In this document: piece by piece, positions 1 through 8,436 of the stretch | Numbering within the stretch: the stretch's first letter is position 1 | Layout of the letters: the number at the start of each line of letters is the position of its first letter | DNA from: TMED78 sp036337035 | GTDB lineage: Bacteria; Pseudomonadota; Gammaproteobacteria; Steroidobacterales; Rariloculaceae | Assembly: GCA_036337035.1 (NCBI GenBank) | Contig: JAYZFC010000001.1 | Coordinates: 1 to 45,795, forward strand | Length of the DNA: 45,795 bases | Reading direction: 5' to 3' | The notes under the pieces: model-generated | Told to the model about the DNA's origin: nothing | Seen by the model: only the letters and a program-made list of their open reading frames with translations | Databases searched by the model: none | Made by a program: the position numbers and the translations under genes

Positions 1-132
1 GAAAAAAAAGAAGAACCTAAAGAAGCAGCAGCTGAAGTAGAAAAAAAAGAAGAACCTAAAGAAGCAGCAGCTGAAGTAGAAAAAAAAGAAGAACCTAAAG
101 AAGCAGCAGCTGAAGTAGAAAAAAAAGAAGAA
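1..132 (+). repeat. 39-bp perfect in-frame tandem repeat (3 copies plus 15 bp)
   Basis: Bases 1-39, 40-78 and 79-117 are identical, and 118-132 repeats the first 15 bases before the sequence diverges. The period is a multiple of three, so copy-number change would lengthen or shorten the protein tail without shifting frame. The array may extend left of the window. Exact nucleotide identity, including synonymous positions, points to recent expansion or ongoing homogenisation. Confidence 0.95.
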
Positions 133-165
133 AGCAAGGAAAATAAAGAAGAAGGTGCTCAGTAG
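1..165 (+). CDS. rpsP: 30S ribosomal protein S16, C-terminal tail only (5' truncated by window)
   Basis: This reading frame is open from base 1 and ends at a TAG stop (163-165). It encodes about 54 residues made only of Glu, Lys, Ala, Pro, Val and a few polar residues, with a 13-residue unit (EKKEEPKEAAAEV) repeated three times exactly and a fourth partial copy. No S16 fold is visible because it lies upstream of the window. The identity is inferred from position: in proteobacteria rpsP directly precedes rimM, trmD and rplS, and those three follow here. S16 normally ends near residue 80-90, so this would be a long charged, probably helical or disordered extension on the small ribosomal subunit. 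The alternative is an unrelated repeat protein inserted before rimM. Confidence 0.72.
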   Translation, partial: EKKEEPKEAAAEVEKKEEPKEAAAEVEKKEEPKEAAAEVEKKEESKENKEEGAQ

Positions 166-209
166 ATTTTTCTATCTTACCTTCATTTATAAGATTTAAC
201 TTTTTAGGC

Positions 210-725
210 ATGGAATATCCTGATAAAGACCACTTAGTAATTGGAAAAATTACTGGCCATTATGGTATAAAAGGATGGGTTAAAGTTTTTTCATACTCAA
301 TGCCGATAAATAATATATTGAATTATAAGGATTGGTTTTTTCTATTTAATGATAATTTTATCAACTATGTATTAATTGATGCCAAGGAGCATCAGAAAAG
401 AATTATTGTGAAGTTTGCCAATATCGATACTAGAGATGATGCAAAAGAAATCATTGGTAAAGATGTATTTATCAACCAACTAGATTTAAAAAAGCTTGAA
501 GATAATGAATATTACTGGAGAGATTTGGAAGGGCTAAGCGTTATTACAGCTGAAGGTTTTTATTTAGGTAAGATTCAGTACTTATTTGAGACTGGTGCTA
601 ATGATGTTATGGTAGTAAAAGAAGGGAATTCTGAATATCTTATACCGTACTCATTGGGAAATATTGTTACCGATATTAATTTAGATAAAAGAAGGGTTAC
701 TGTTTTCTGGGATATTAATTATTAG
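210..725 (+). CDS. rimM: Ribosome maturation factor RimM
   Basis: RimM is a 16S processing factor that binds ribosomal protein S19 in the 30S head and helps late small-subunit assembly. The 171-residue product has the usual length. The N-terminal domain opens with VIGKITGHYGIKGWVKV, the family's glycine-rich signature. The C-terminal PRC-barrel half (about residues 95-171) carries YYWRDLEGL, ETGANDVMVV and LIPY, all typical. The ATG at 210 has only a weak AGG close by, but no better in-frame start exists. It sits between rpsP and trmD in the standard operon, and its stop codon overlaps the Shine-Dalgarno of trmD. Confidence 0.95.
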   Translation: MEYPDKDHLVIGKITGHYGIKGWVKVFSYSMPINNILNYKDWFFLFNDNFINYVLIDAKEHQKRIIVKFANIDTRDDAKEIIGKDVFINQLDLKKLEDNEYYWRDLEGLSVITAEGFYLGKIQYLFETGANDVMVVKEGNSEYLIPYSLGNIVTDINLDKRRVTVFWDINY

Positions 726-733
726 GTTGCCAT

Positions 734-1474
734 GTGTTTAAGATAAATGTAGTGTCCCTCATTCCTGAAATTATTGAGCCAGTATGTAATTATGGGGTTA
801 TTGGCAAAGCTTGCCAAAAAGGGTTAGTAGAAATTTCCCACATTAATCCAAGAGATTTTACTTTAGATAATCATAATACAGTAGATGATAGGCCATTTGG
901 TGGTGGTCCTGGGATGGTTTTGAAATATGAGCCAATTAGAGATGCTATACATTATGCCAGAAAAACACTCCCTAATGACTCTCATGAGTTTGTATTAAGC
1001 GCAAAAGGAAAAGTTTTTGATAATATGACTGCATATGAGCTATCTAAAACAAAAGGTATTCTATTAGTTGCTGGGAGATTTGAAGGTATAGATGAGAGGG
1101 TAGTTGAAAATGAAATCTCCGACCAGATTTCTGTTGGAGATTATATATTAACAGGAGGTGAAGTAGCTGCTACTGTTATTATTGATTCAGTTGTTCGATT
1201 AATACCCGGGGTTCTTGGTCATGATGATTCAAGTAAAGATGATTCATTTATGGAAGGTTTGCTGGGCTTTCCTCAGTATACAAGACCTGCAAGTATAGAT
1301 AAAATAAGCGTTCCTAGTGTTCTGCTTGAGGGTGATCATGAGGCCATACGGCTCTGGAGGCTGAAGCAATCATTAGGAACAACATGGATAAATAGGCCAG
1401 AATTAATTAAGAAAAAAAATTTAACTGAAGAAGAAAAAGCTTTGCTTGATGAATTTATTAGTGAGAAAAAATGA
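734..1474 (+). CDS. trmD: tRNA (guanine37-N1)-methyltransferase TrmD
   Basis: TrmD is a SAM-dependent SPOUT (trefoil-knot) methyltransferase that makes m1G37 next to the anticodon and so prevents +1 frameshifting. The 246-residue product contains the knot motifs LLVAGRFEGIDERV (about residues 111-123) and SVGDYILTGGEVAA (133-146). DDSF follows near residue 170, matching the catalytic aspartate region, then GFPQYTRP. It begins with GTG at 734; the nearby ATG at 732 is out of frame and closes at once. An AGG overlapping the rimM stop is a well-placed ribosome binding site, so the two are probably translationally coupled. Confidence 0.97.
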   Translation: MFKINVVSLIPEIIEPVCNYGVIGKACQKGLVEISHINPRDFTLDNHNTVDDRPFGGGPGMVLKYEPIRDAIHYARKTLPNDSHEFVLSAKGKVFDNMTAYELSKTKGILLVAGRFEGIDERVVENEISDQISVGDYILTGGEVAATVIIDSVVRLIPGVLGHDDSSKDDSFMEGLLGFPQYTRPASIDKISVPSVLLEGDHEAIRLWRLKQSLGTTWINRPELIKKKNLTEEEKALLDEFISEKK

Positions 1475-1480
1475 TATAAT
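1472..1480 (+). promoter_or_regulatory. Possible extended -10 promoter before rplS
   Basis: TGA-TATAAT fits the extended -10 consensus (TGnTATAAT), and its TGA is also the trmD stop codon. It would start transcription about 15 bases ahead of rplS, just before the AGAGGT ribosome binding site. No good -35 is visible, so it may be a chance match in AT-rich DNA. Confidence 0.3.
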
Positions 1481-1501
1481 GATTATAGAGGTAATTTTAA
1501 A

Positions 1502-1846
1502 ATGTCTAATATTATTGATGAAATAGAAAAACAACAGCTCAAGACAGATCTACCAGATTTTTCTCCTGGCGATACTATTACAGTTCAGGTAAAAGTTAAA
1601 GAGGGAGATCGGGAGAGATTACAGGCATACGAGGGTGTTGTCATAGCTAAAAAAAATAGAGGTATCAATTCCTCATTTACAGTTAGAAAGATTTCTCATG
1701 GTGAAGGTGTTGAAAGGGTTTTTCAGACACATAGCCCATCTATAGGTGAAATTAAAGTTAAAAGGAAAGGTTCTGTAAGAAGAGCAAAATTATATTATTT
1801 ACGAGAAAGAAGTGGTAAGTCTGCAAGAATTAAGGAGAAGATTTAA
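1502..1846 (+). CDS. rplS: 50S ribosomal protein L19
   Basis: L19 sits at the 30S-50S interface of the ribosome. The product is 114 residues, almost exactly the family length. It shows the conserved blocks FSPGDTITVQVKVKEGDRER, QAYEGVVIAKKNRGINSSFT, VRKISHGEGVERVFQTHSP and the basic C-terminal VRRAKLYYLRERSGKSARI. An AGAGGT about 8 bases before the ATG is the likely ribosome binding site. It closes the rpsP-rimM-trmD-rplS ribosome and tRNA maturation operon. Confidence 0.98.
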   Translation: MSNIIDEIEKQQLKTDLPDFSPGDTITVQVKVKEGDRERLQAYEGVVIAKKNRGINSSFTVRKISHGEGVERVFQTHSPSIGEIKVKRKGSVRRAKLYYLRERSGKSARIKEKI

Positions 1847-1851
1847 ATTTA

Positions 1852-3684
1852 ATGTTTATTAAGTTTCTCAGATTTTGTTGGAGATTTATAGACGTTATTA
1901 CTCGACTTTTTCAGTTCTTCTTTTTTTTAATTATATGTTTAATAATTGTTGTTATTTTTTATCCATCTAGCTACACCCCAGCTTCTAATAATATTGTCTT
2001 AAATTTAAATCTGCAGGGAAATATAGTAGAAGATTTCACTACAGATGAAATAGATAGGCTCATTATTAATGCTCAAGGATTGCCAGCCTCTGAAACAAGA
2101 CTTAGAGATGTTATAACTTCAATAAGATATGCCAAGGATGACGATAAGATAGTTGGAATATTACTTAATACAGAAAATCTATCTTCTGCTGGCCTTAGTA
2201 AACTTCAAGATATTTCTAGGGAGTTAATTTCTTTTAAGCTTAGTGGAAAGCCAATAATCTCTGTGTCTAATCATTATACACAAAATCAATACTACTTAGC
2301 TTCTCATGCTTCAAAAGTCTATATAAAGCCTTTTGGGGTTATCTCTATGACTGGTTATAACAAATTTATTCCTTATTATAAGTCTGGTCTTGAAAATTTT
2401 GGTGTTGAAGCTAATGTTTGGTCTGTTGGTGAATATAAATCTTTTGTAGAGCCTTATACACGCGATGTTATGTCAGATGAAGATAAGCAATCATCTGAGG
2501 CTTATCTAAATGGGTTATGGGATGATTATAAAAAAGATGTTAGCTTACAAAGAGGTTTAGATACATCTGCAGTTCAAGACTTTGTAGATAATTATGCATC
2601 AAATTTAGAATTATTTAATGGAGATAATGTAGCATTAGCAGTTCATAAAGGTTTTATCGATCAGATTTCATTAAATTCAGATATTGATAAGATACTTAAG
2701 GCTGAATTCAAATTAGAAAATGAGATTAATGGAAAAAATTTAATGCAATTTAATGATTATTTATCATTATTCTCTACTCCTATTGATAATGATATAGATA
2801 AAATTGCTATAGTTTCTGTTTCTGGACCAATAATTGATGAATTTGAATCACTTAGTGCAAGTGTTGACTCAGTATCAAATCTTATTAAAAAAGCTACAAA
2901 TGATAAAGATATTAAAGCTCTAGTTCTTAGGGTGGATAGTCCAGGAGGAAGTATTTCAGCATCAGCAGCAATCCTTGATCAACTTATTGCTTTTCAAGAG
3001 ACCGACAGACCTCTTGTTGTGTCTATGAGCAGTGTTGCCGCTTCGGGTGGATACTGGATATCTATGAGTGCTGACGAAATTTGGGCTAGTTCTTCAACTT
3101 TAACTGGGTCAATAGGAGTAGGGGCCATAATCCCTACATTTCAAGAGGCTTTAAATAAGTTGGGCATAACAGTTGATGGTATAGGAACAACAAAATTATC
3201 AGGACAGCTAAATCTAAGTAGAGAGCTAGGACAAGATGTTCAAAAAATAATAAAGCAGAATATTGATTTTAGTTACCAGTATTTTATAGAAAGTGTTGCT
3301 AGATATAGAGAAAAATCGTTTGATGAGGTAGATTCATTTTCAAGAGGAAGGGTATGGACAGGAAGAGATGCTATTAATTTAGGCTTAGTTGATAAGATAG
3401 GTTCTCTTGATGATGCAATATCTTCTGCTGCTAATATGGCTAGCATAAGTAGTAAGGATTTTCATATAGAATTTCTAAATGATGATAGCGAATCATTTAT
3501 AAATAAATTTTCACTATCGCTAATGAAAGTATTTTATCCAATATACTTAAAAATCATACCTAGTTTTGTTTTTTCTTCTAAAGTTGATGCTTATATTAAT
3601 GATATCGTTATGCCTTTAAAATTTATTGAATATTTGAGCGATCCAAAAGAAATTTATTCTTTCTGTTTATGTAGCGCTAGCTAG
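1852..3684 (+). CDS. sppA: Signal peptide peptidase SppA (67K type)
   Basis: SppA is an inner-membrane serine protease that degrades cleaved signal peptides using a Ser/Lys dyad split between two tandem repeats. The 610-residue protein has one N-terminal transmembrane helix (about residues 20-37). The general-base lysine lies in WSVGEYKSFVEPY (K196), as in Escherichia coli SppA. The nucleophile lies in SSVAASGGYWIS (S398), preceded by VDSPGGS. Length and spacing match the long two-domain bacterial type. It begins 5 bases after rplS, so it probably uses the ribosomal operon's transcript. It ends 7 bases from the convergent sixA-like gene, with no room for a terminator. Confidence 0.95.
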   Translation: MFIKFLRFCWRFIDVITRLFQFFFFLIICLIIVVIFYPSSYTPASNNIVLNLNLQGNIVEDFTTDEIDRLIINAQGLPASETRLRDVITSIRYAKDDDKIVGILLNTENLSSAGLSKLQDISRELISFKLSGKPIISVSNHYTQNQYYLASHASKVYIKPFGVISMTGYNKFIPYYKSGLENFGVEANVWSVGEYKSFVEPYTRDVMSDEDKQSSEAYLNGLWDDYKKDVSLQRGLDTSAVQDFVDNYASNLELFNGDNVALAVHKGFIDQISLNSDIDKILKAEFKLENEINGKNLMQFNDYLSLFSTPIDNDIDKIAIVSVSGPIIDEFESLSASVDSVSNLIKKATNDKDIKALVLRVDSPGGSISASAAILDQLIAFQETDRPLVVSMSSVAASGGYWISMSADEIWASSSTLTGSIGVGAIIPTFQEALNKLGITVDGIGTTKLSGQLNLSRELGQDVQKIIKQNIDFSYQYFIESVARYREKSFDEVDSFSRGRVWTGRDAINLGLVDKIGSLDDAISSAANMASISSKDFHIEFLNDDSESFINKFSLSLMKVFYPIYLKIIPSFVFSSKVDAYINDIVMPLKFIEYLSDPKEIYSFCLCSAS

Positions 3685-3691
3685 AGATATT

Positions 3692-4189
3692 TTACAAAAG
3701 GTATGATTCCTCCGTGGTAAAGATAATATTTTTCTTGCATATATCAATCTCTTCCCATGAATCTAAATAGAGCTCAAAGGTAATTATTGCACTTGTAGTA
3801 AGATCAATAATATTTTTACTATCAAGAAAATAATTAACAATATTTGTAAATCCAGGATTATGTCCAAATATCATAATATTGTTTTTTATTTTATCCTGGG
3901 CTGTTAGTTCCTTTATTATCATATATTTATCTGCTAAATATAGTGATTTATTTATTATAATTTCATCAATAGGGTATTTTATAGTTGAGGAAAATATTTC
4001 TGCTGTTTTTTTTGCTCTAATGGCTGAGCTTGTGATTATTAAATCAATTTCAATTTCATTCAGACTAAATCTATAAGCTGCATTATATGCATCTTCTTCT
4101 CCTTTATTAGATAAAACCCTATCATGATCTTTAGATAAGTTATTGGACCAAAAGGATTGAGCATGCCTTACAAATGTTATTGTTTTCAA
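3692..4189 (-). CDS. sixA: SixA-like histidine phosphatase
   Basis: This 165-residue protein belongs to the histidine phosphatase (phosphoglycerate-mutase-like) superfamily. The phosphohistidine-forming RHA motif is at residues 8-10, followed by LSNKGEEDAYNAA, an SSAIRAKKTAEI block and the second histidine motif FGHNPGFTN. Size and pattern match SixA, which removes phosphate from histidine-phosphorylated signalling proteins; the substrate here is unknown. The start is TTG at 4187-4189, directly after the sufT stop and with a GCAGGAC ribosome binding site inside sufT. No other Met lies near the conserved N-terminus. It is the last gene of the suf operon, which is an unusual setting. Confidence 0.85.
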   Translation of the reverse strand: MKTITFVRHAQSFWSNNLSKDHDRVLSNKGEEDAYNAAYRFSLNEIEIDLIITSSAIRAKKTAEIFSSTIKYPIDEIIINKSLYLADKYMIIKELTAQDKIKNNIMIFGHNPGFTNIVNYFLDSKNIIDLTTSAIITFELYLDSWEEIDICKKNIIFTTEESYLL

Positions 4190-4741
4190 CTATAGGAGTC
4201 CTGCTTCAAGTTTTGCAACTTCAGACATCATAGACTGATTCCAGGGAGGGTCAAACACTAAGTTAACAACAACATTATCTATTTTAGGAATAATAATTAT
4301 TTTTTCTTTTACATCTTCAGCTAGAATTTCACCCATTCCACAACCTGGAGCAGTAAGTGTCATATCGATTGATACATCAAGGTTACCAGCTTGGTTTTTG
4401 CTTAATGAACAGCTATATATTAAACCCAGATCAACAATATTAATTGGAATTTCAGGATCGTAGCAGGTCTTCATCTGGTCCCAGACAATTTTTTTAAGAT
4501 CGTCATCTGATGCATTAGATTCGACTTTTGGAGCTTTAATTGATTCTTTACCAATAGCATCAGCATTTATACCAGCTAATCTAAATAAATTACCTTCAAT
4601 CATGATAGTAAAACTTCCTCCAAGCGTTTGTGTAATAAACCCAACTGTCCCTTCTGATAGAGATACAGGATCGCCTGATGGTATAAGGACAGCCTCACAG
4701 TCTCTTATAAAGGTTACAGGTTCATTGTGAGTAGAATACAT
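4190..4741 (-). CDS. sufT: SufT, DUF59/MIP18-family Fe-S maturation factor
   Basis: SufT proteins help mature Fe-S proteins when demand is high. This 183-residue copy has an N-terminal SufT-specific part (about 1-75) and a DUF59 domain (about 80-183). Visible motifs are DPEIPINIVDLGLIY, the metal-site loop MTLTAPGCGMG and the C-terminal FDPPWNQSMMSEVAKLEAG. The ATG lies 2 bases after the sufU stop. Context in the suf operon supports Fe-S work. It is distinct from the Mrp/ApbC carrier, which has a P-loop that is absent here. Confidence 0.92.
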   Translation of the reverse strand: MYSTHNEPVTFIRDCEAVLIPSGDPVSLSEGTVGFITQTLGGSFTIMIEGNLFRLAGINADAIGKESIKAPKVESNASDDDLKKIVWDQMKTCYDPEIPINIVDLGLIYSCSLSKNQAGNLDVSIDMTLTAPGCGMGEILAEDVKEKIIIIPKIDNVVVNLVFDPPWNQSMMSEVAKLEAGLL

Positions 4742-4743
4742 AA

Positions 4744-5187
4744 TTATTCTGTTGTAGTGGTTGCATCACTAGTTGTTAGTGCACTTTTCAGAGCATGCCA
4801 AGCTAATGAAGCGCATTTTACTCTGGATGGATACTCACGAACGCCAGATAGAGAATTTAATTTACCAAGATTGATATTATGTGAAGAGTCAGCAGTCAAT
4901 ATAATATGAATTTTATTAAATAGATTAATACATTCATTTTTAGATTTACCAATGATTTCTTCTGTCATGAGAGATGATGAAGCAATTGAAATAGCACATC
5001 CAGTTCCTTTAAACGAAGCCTGTTTAACTATATTATTATCAAAATTAATATAAAGCATTATCTTATCACCACAAAGTGGATTAATTCCTTCTATAGTTTT
5101 GTCTGCATTACTCATTTCTCTAAAATTTCTTGGAGAACGATTGTGATCAAGGATAACTTGTTTATATAGTTCAACTAGATCAGTCAA
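4744..5187 (-). CDS. sufU: SufU-type Fe-S scaffold / sulfur-transfer protein
   Basis: SufU accepts persulfide sulfur from the cysteine desulfurase SufS through a zinc site. This 147-residue protein carries the ligand set of the family: NPLCGD (C39, D41), GTGCAISIASSS (C64) and REYPSRVKCASLAW (C125). Between the second and third cysteines it has the extra segment that separates SufU from IscU. The start is TTG at 5185-5187, sharing four bases (TTGA) with the sufS stop, so translation is probably coupled. The next Met lies beyond the conserved LYKQVILDHNRSPRNF block, so the TTG start is needed. Confidence 0.93.
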   Translation of the reverse strand: MTDLVELYKQVILDHNRSPRNFREMSNADKTIEGINPLCGDKIMLYINFDNNIVKQASFKGTGCAISIASSSLMTEEIIGKSKNECINLFNKIHIILTADSSHNINLGKLNSLSGVREYPSRVKCASLAWHALKSALTTSDATTTTE

Positions 5188-6401
5188 GAGAATATCTCCT
5201 TTACTTTAAGTAATGCATTGATAAAAACATCAATTTCTTCTTTTGTATTATAATGAGCAATAGAAACTCTCGCAGTAGCTGGTATTTTAAAGAATTCCAT
5301 TATCGGCATTGCACAATGATGTCCAGTTCTTATTGCAACACCTTCTTTATCTATGATAGTTCCAATATCATGTGGATGAATATCTTCTAATAGAAATGAT
5401 ACTACACCAGATCTTTTTTTCGGGGTGCCAATTATCTTAGTTCCAGGAATATCTATTATTTTTTCTAATAAGTAATTCAAAAGATCAGACTCATACTGAG
5501 CTATTTTATCTATATCGATAGATTTGATGTAGTCGATAGCTGCACCAAGCCCTATAATGCCTGATATATTAGGAGTTCCAGCCTCAAATTTATATGGTAT
5601 ATTATTATATTTAGTTTGATTGAAATTAACCGAAAGTATCATCTCTCCTCCGAATTGATAAGGAGGCATACTTTCTAATAACTCTTTTTTACCGAAGAGA
5701 ACCCCAGTCCCTGTAGGTGCAAACATTTTGTGACCTGAGAATACATAAAAATCACAATCTAAATCCTTAACATCTACCCTCATATGAGACATTGCTTGGG
5801 CACCATCAATGACAATAAGCGAACCATTTTTATGCGACTTATCAATAAATTCCTTAATTGGATTAACTGTACCAAGGGCATTTGAAACATGAGAAATAGC
5901 AACTAGCCTTGTCCTGCTATTTAACAACTCATTAAATTTATCTGTAATTATTTCTCCATTATTATCAATTGGAATCATGACTAGATTTAGATCATTTTTT
6001 TTACATATATTCTGCCAAGGAACAATATTTGAATGATGCTCCATTTGTGAGACCATAATTTCATCACCGCTCTTAAATGTTTCTCCAAGAGATGATGCAA
6101 GAAGGTTTAAGGATTCTGTTGCCCCTTTAGTAAATATAATTTCTTTATCATCATTAGCATTTATGTATGTTTTTACTTTATCCCTTGTTGACTCATAAAG
6201 CTTAGTTGCCATGTAGCTTAGCTGGTGCACACCTCGATGTACATTAGAGTGATAACTTTTTTCATATTCTAATACAGCTTCAATAACGCAATCTGGTCTT
6301 TGTGTAGATGCTGCATTATCAAGATATACTAGAGGATTGTTATTTATTTCTGTTTTTAATATTGGAAATCTCTTCCTTAATTTATTTATGCTATTAGTCA
6401 T
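5184..6401 (-). CDS. sufS: Cysteine desulfurase SufS
   Basis: SufS is a PLP enzyme that converts L-cysteine to alanine and passes a persulfide to its partner, here SufU. The 405-residue protein has the family length. PLP would bind K225 in FYVFSGHKMFAPTGTGVLFG, and the persulfide-forming cysteine is C363 in AIRTGHHCAMP. This short loop is typical of group II (SufS/CsdA) rather than IscS enzymes. Other family motifs are YLDNAASTQRP, TKGATESLN and EHHSNIVPWQ. It starts at ATG 22 bases after sufD and overlaps sufU by 4 bases. Confidence 0.97.
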   Translation of the reverse strand: MTNSINKLRKRFPILKTEINNNPLVYLDNAASTQRPDCVIEAVLEYEKSYHSNVHRGVHQLSYMATKLYESTRDKVKTYINANDDKEIIFTKGATESLNLLASSLGETFKSGDEIMVSQMEHHSNIVPWQNICKKNDLNLVMIPIDNNGEIITDKFNELLNSRTRLVAISHVSNALGTVNPIKEFIDKSHKNGSLIVIDGAQAMSHMRVDVKDLDCDFYVFSGHKMFAPTGTGVLFGKKELLESMPPYQFGGEMILSVNFNQTKYNNIPYKFEAGTPNISGIIGLGAAIDYIKSIDIDKIAQYESDLLNYLLEKIIDIPGTKIIGTPKKRSGVVSFLLEDIHPHDIGTIIDKEGVAIRTGHHCAMPIMEFFKIPATARVSIAHYNTKEEIDVFINALLKVKEIFS

Positions 6402-6424
6402 ATTATTTAATTATTTTTTTATAT

Positions 6425-7690
6425 TTAAAGCTTATTAGAAAATATATTAGTAAGATATTCTTTGAGTTCTTTATGATCTATTTTTGACAATATACTTGTA
6501 ATAAATGCATCTACTAAAATTGCCTTCGCTTTCTCTTCTTCTATACCTCTTGATCGTAAATAGAACAATAGATCATCATCAAGTTCACCGATAGTTGCTC
6601 CATGTGAACACCTAACATCATCAGAGTATATTTCTAATTCTGGTTTTACATTAATAACTGACTCTTTTGACAAAAGAAGATTATCTATAGATTGATTAGC
6701 AATAATGTTTTTGATGTTTTCCTTAACTAAGACCTTGCTATTAATGACGCCAGACCCTTTAGACTTAGCTATACTCTTAAGTATTTGATCACTTGATGTG
6801 TTACTGGAAATATGATTAACATCAATATGGTAGTCAATATGCTGAGAATCACTAGTTAAAAAAGCTCCATAGATATTGCAAGATGCGCCTGGTTGATTAA
6901 GATTAATGATAGTATTATTACGAACAATATTACCTCCTATATCAATATTTCCAAGTAAAAGCGATGAATCAACATCTAGATTGGCATGTATAGTATCAGT
7001 ATGAATCTGAAGATTTGATTGCTCTTGAATTCTATGAAAATTACATTTTGAACCCTTTTTTTGGTTTAATTGGATTACGCTATTCGTCCAACCAATTTCA
7101 TCATTTAAAGATATATATTTAAGAATAATATTAATAGAACTATTTTCTTCAAGATTAAAAATTAATCTTGGCTGTTGAGAAACACCTTGTAATCCAGAAG
7201 ATAAAATATATAAATGAAATGGATTCTGGATATTTATATTTTTAGAGGATTCTATATACAATATTTCAGGAGATAGGGCAGTATTCAAAGAAGAGAGATA
7301 TTGATTATTTACAGGATTGATTATTTTATTTATATCTTTATTATCAGAGTCATCATTAAGTTTTATTATCTTAATCCCTTTAGGTATATTACAGCCTTTT
7401 AACTTTCCATCAAGAGTAATTATTTGATAATTTTCATATGATGGAATTGTATTAATAAAACTTTCATATTTGCTATCTATTAGGGAATCTGAATGTTTAG
7501 GTGAAAAAATAAATTCTTTTTTATTTAAAAAGCTAAGATCAGTATACTTATACTCTTCTATTTCTCTAGAAGGAAATCCTTGTTTCATAAAATTATTTAT
7601 GGCTTCTAATTTTATTTCTTTTATGAAGCTATTAGATGTATTCCTATCTAATTCTTTATTAAAATAATCTTCAATATAGTTGATTGACAT
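6425..7690 (-). CDS. sufD: Fe-S cluster assembly protein SufD
   Basis: SufD is the non-ATPase partner of SufB in the SufBC2D scaffold on which new clusters form. The 421-residue protein is weakly conserved in its first half, as usual. It carries the right-handed beta-helix core and the C-terminal SufBD signature DVRCSHGATIGELDDDLLFYLRSRG, which contains the conserved histidine needed for cluster assembly, followed by AKAILVDAFI. The ATG lies 3 bases after the sufC stop. Confidence 0.93.
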   Translation of the reverse strand: MSINYIEDYFNKELDRNTSNSFIKEIKLEAINNFMKQGFPSREIEEYKYTDLSFLNKKEFIFSPKHSDSLIDSKYESFINTIPSYENYQIITLDGKLKGCNIPKGIKIIKLNDDSDNKDINKIINPVNNQYLSSLNTALSPEILYIESSKNINIQNPFHLYILSSGLQGVSQQPRLIFNLEENSSINIILKYISLNDEIGWTNSVIQLNQKKGSKCNFHRIQEQSNLQIHTDTIHANLDVDSSLLLGNIDIGGNIVRNNTIINLNQPGASCNIYGAFLTSDSQHIDYHIDVNHISSNTSSDQILKSIAKSKGSGVINSKVLVKENIKNIIANQSIDNLLLSKESVINVKPELEIYSDDVRCSHGATIGELDDDLLFYLRSRGIEEEKAKAILVDAFITSILSKIDHKELKEYLTNIFSNKL

Positions 7691-7693
7691 TTT

Positions 7694-8431
7694 CTATTTT
7701 ATCCAATCGTAGCCTTCTTTATCTAGTTGATGAGCTAGTTCTTTATCTCCTGATTTTACTATTCTTCCATTAGATAGCACATGAACAAAATCAGGTTTTA
7801 CTAGCTTAAGTAATCTTTCATAATGAGTAACAAGTATTATGGACCTATTATTGTTTCGCATCGAATCAATACCTTTAGCAACAATTTTTAATGCATCTAC
7901 ATCTAGGCCTGAGTCAGTTTCATCTAAGACACATAGTTTTGGACTAAGTAAAAGCATTTGTAATATTTCATTTCTCTTTTTTTCACCGCCAGAGAATCCT
8001 TCATTAACACTTCTTGACAAAAAAGATTCAGGGATTTTCATTAGGCTCATTTTTTCTTTTATTAGATTCATAAAATCAAATGCATCAATTTCTTTTTCTT
8101 TTCTTGCAACTCTTTGAGCATTAAGAGCCGCTTTAAGTAAATATGCATTATTTACTCCTGGTATTTCTATTGGATACTGAAAACCAAGAAATATTCCAGC
8201 TAGCGATCGCTCTTCTGGAGATAGCTTTAGTAGATCATTGCCCATAAAAGTTATTGAGCCACTAGAAACATCATAACCATCTTTGCCTGCTATAACCTGA
8301 GCTAGTGTACTTTTACCAGATCCGTTTGGACCCATAATTGCATGGGTCTCACCTTTACCTATGTTCAAAGTAAGATGATCTAGTATTTTGTTTTTATTTA
8401 TCTTAACAGTGAGTTCATTTATTTTTAACAT
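7694..8431 (-). CDS. sufC: Fe-S cluster assembly ATPase SufC
   Basis: SufC is an ABC-type ATPase that drives conformational change in the SufBC2D complex in the cytosol. The 245-residue protein shows Walker A GPNGSGKST (residues 34-42), the Q-loop in FLGFQYPIEIPGV, the ABC signature FSGGEKKRNE and Walker B LCVLDETDSGLDVDAL, in which the SufC-typical DETDSGLD replaces the DEPT of transporters. The H-loop histidine follows in ILVTHYERLL. There is no membrane partner nearby. Start is ATG, 5 bases after sufB. Confidence 0.97.
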   Translation of the reverse strand: MLKINELTVKINKNKILDHLTLNIGKGETHAIMGPNGSGKSTLAQVIAGKDGYDVSSGSITFMGNDLLKLSPEERSLAGIFLGFQYPIEIPGVNNAYLLKAALNAQRVARKEKEIDAFDFMNLIKEKMSLMKIPESFLSRSVNEGFSGGEKKRNEILQMLLLSPKLCVLDETDSGLDVDALKIVAKGIDSMRNNNRSIILVTHYERLLKLVKPDFVHVLSNGRIVKSGDKELAHQLDKEGYDWIK

Positions 8432-8436
8432 TTTTA

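Noticed and set aside
1..132. Regular repeats as a CRISPR array
   Set aside because: Copies are directly adjacent without spacers, in frame, and encode a continuous protein tail.
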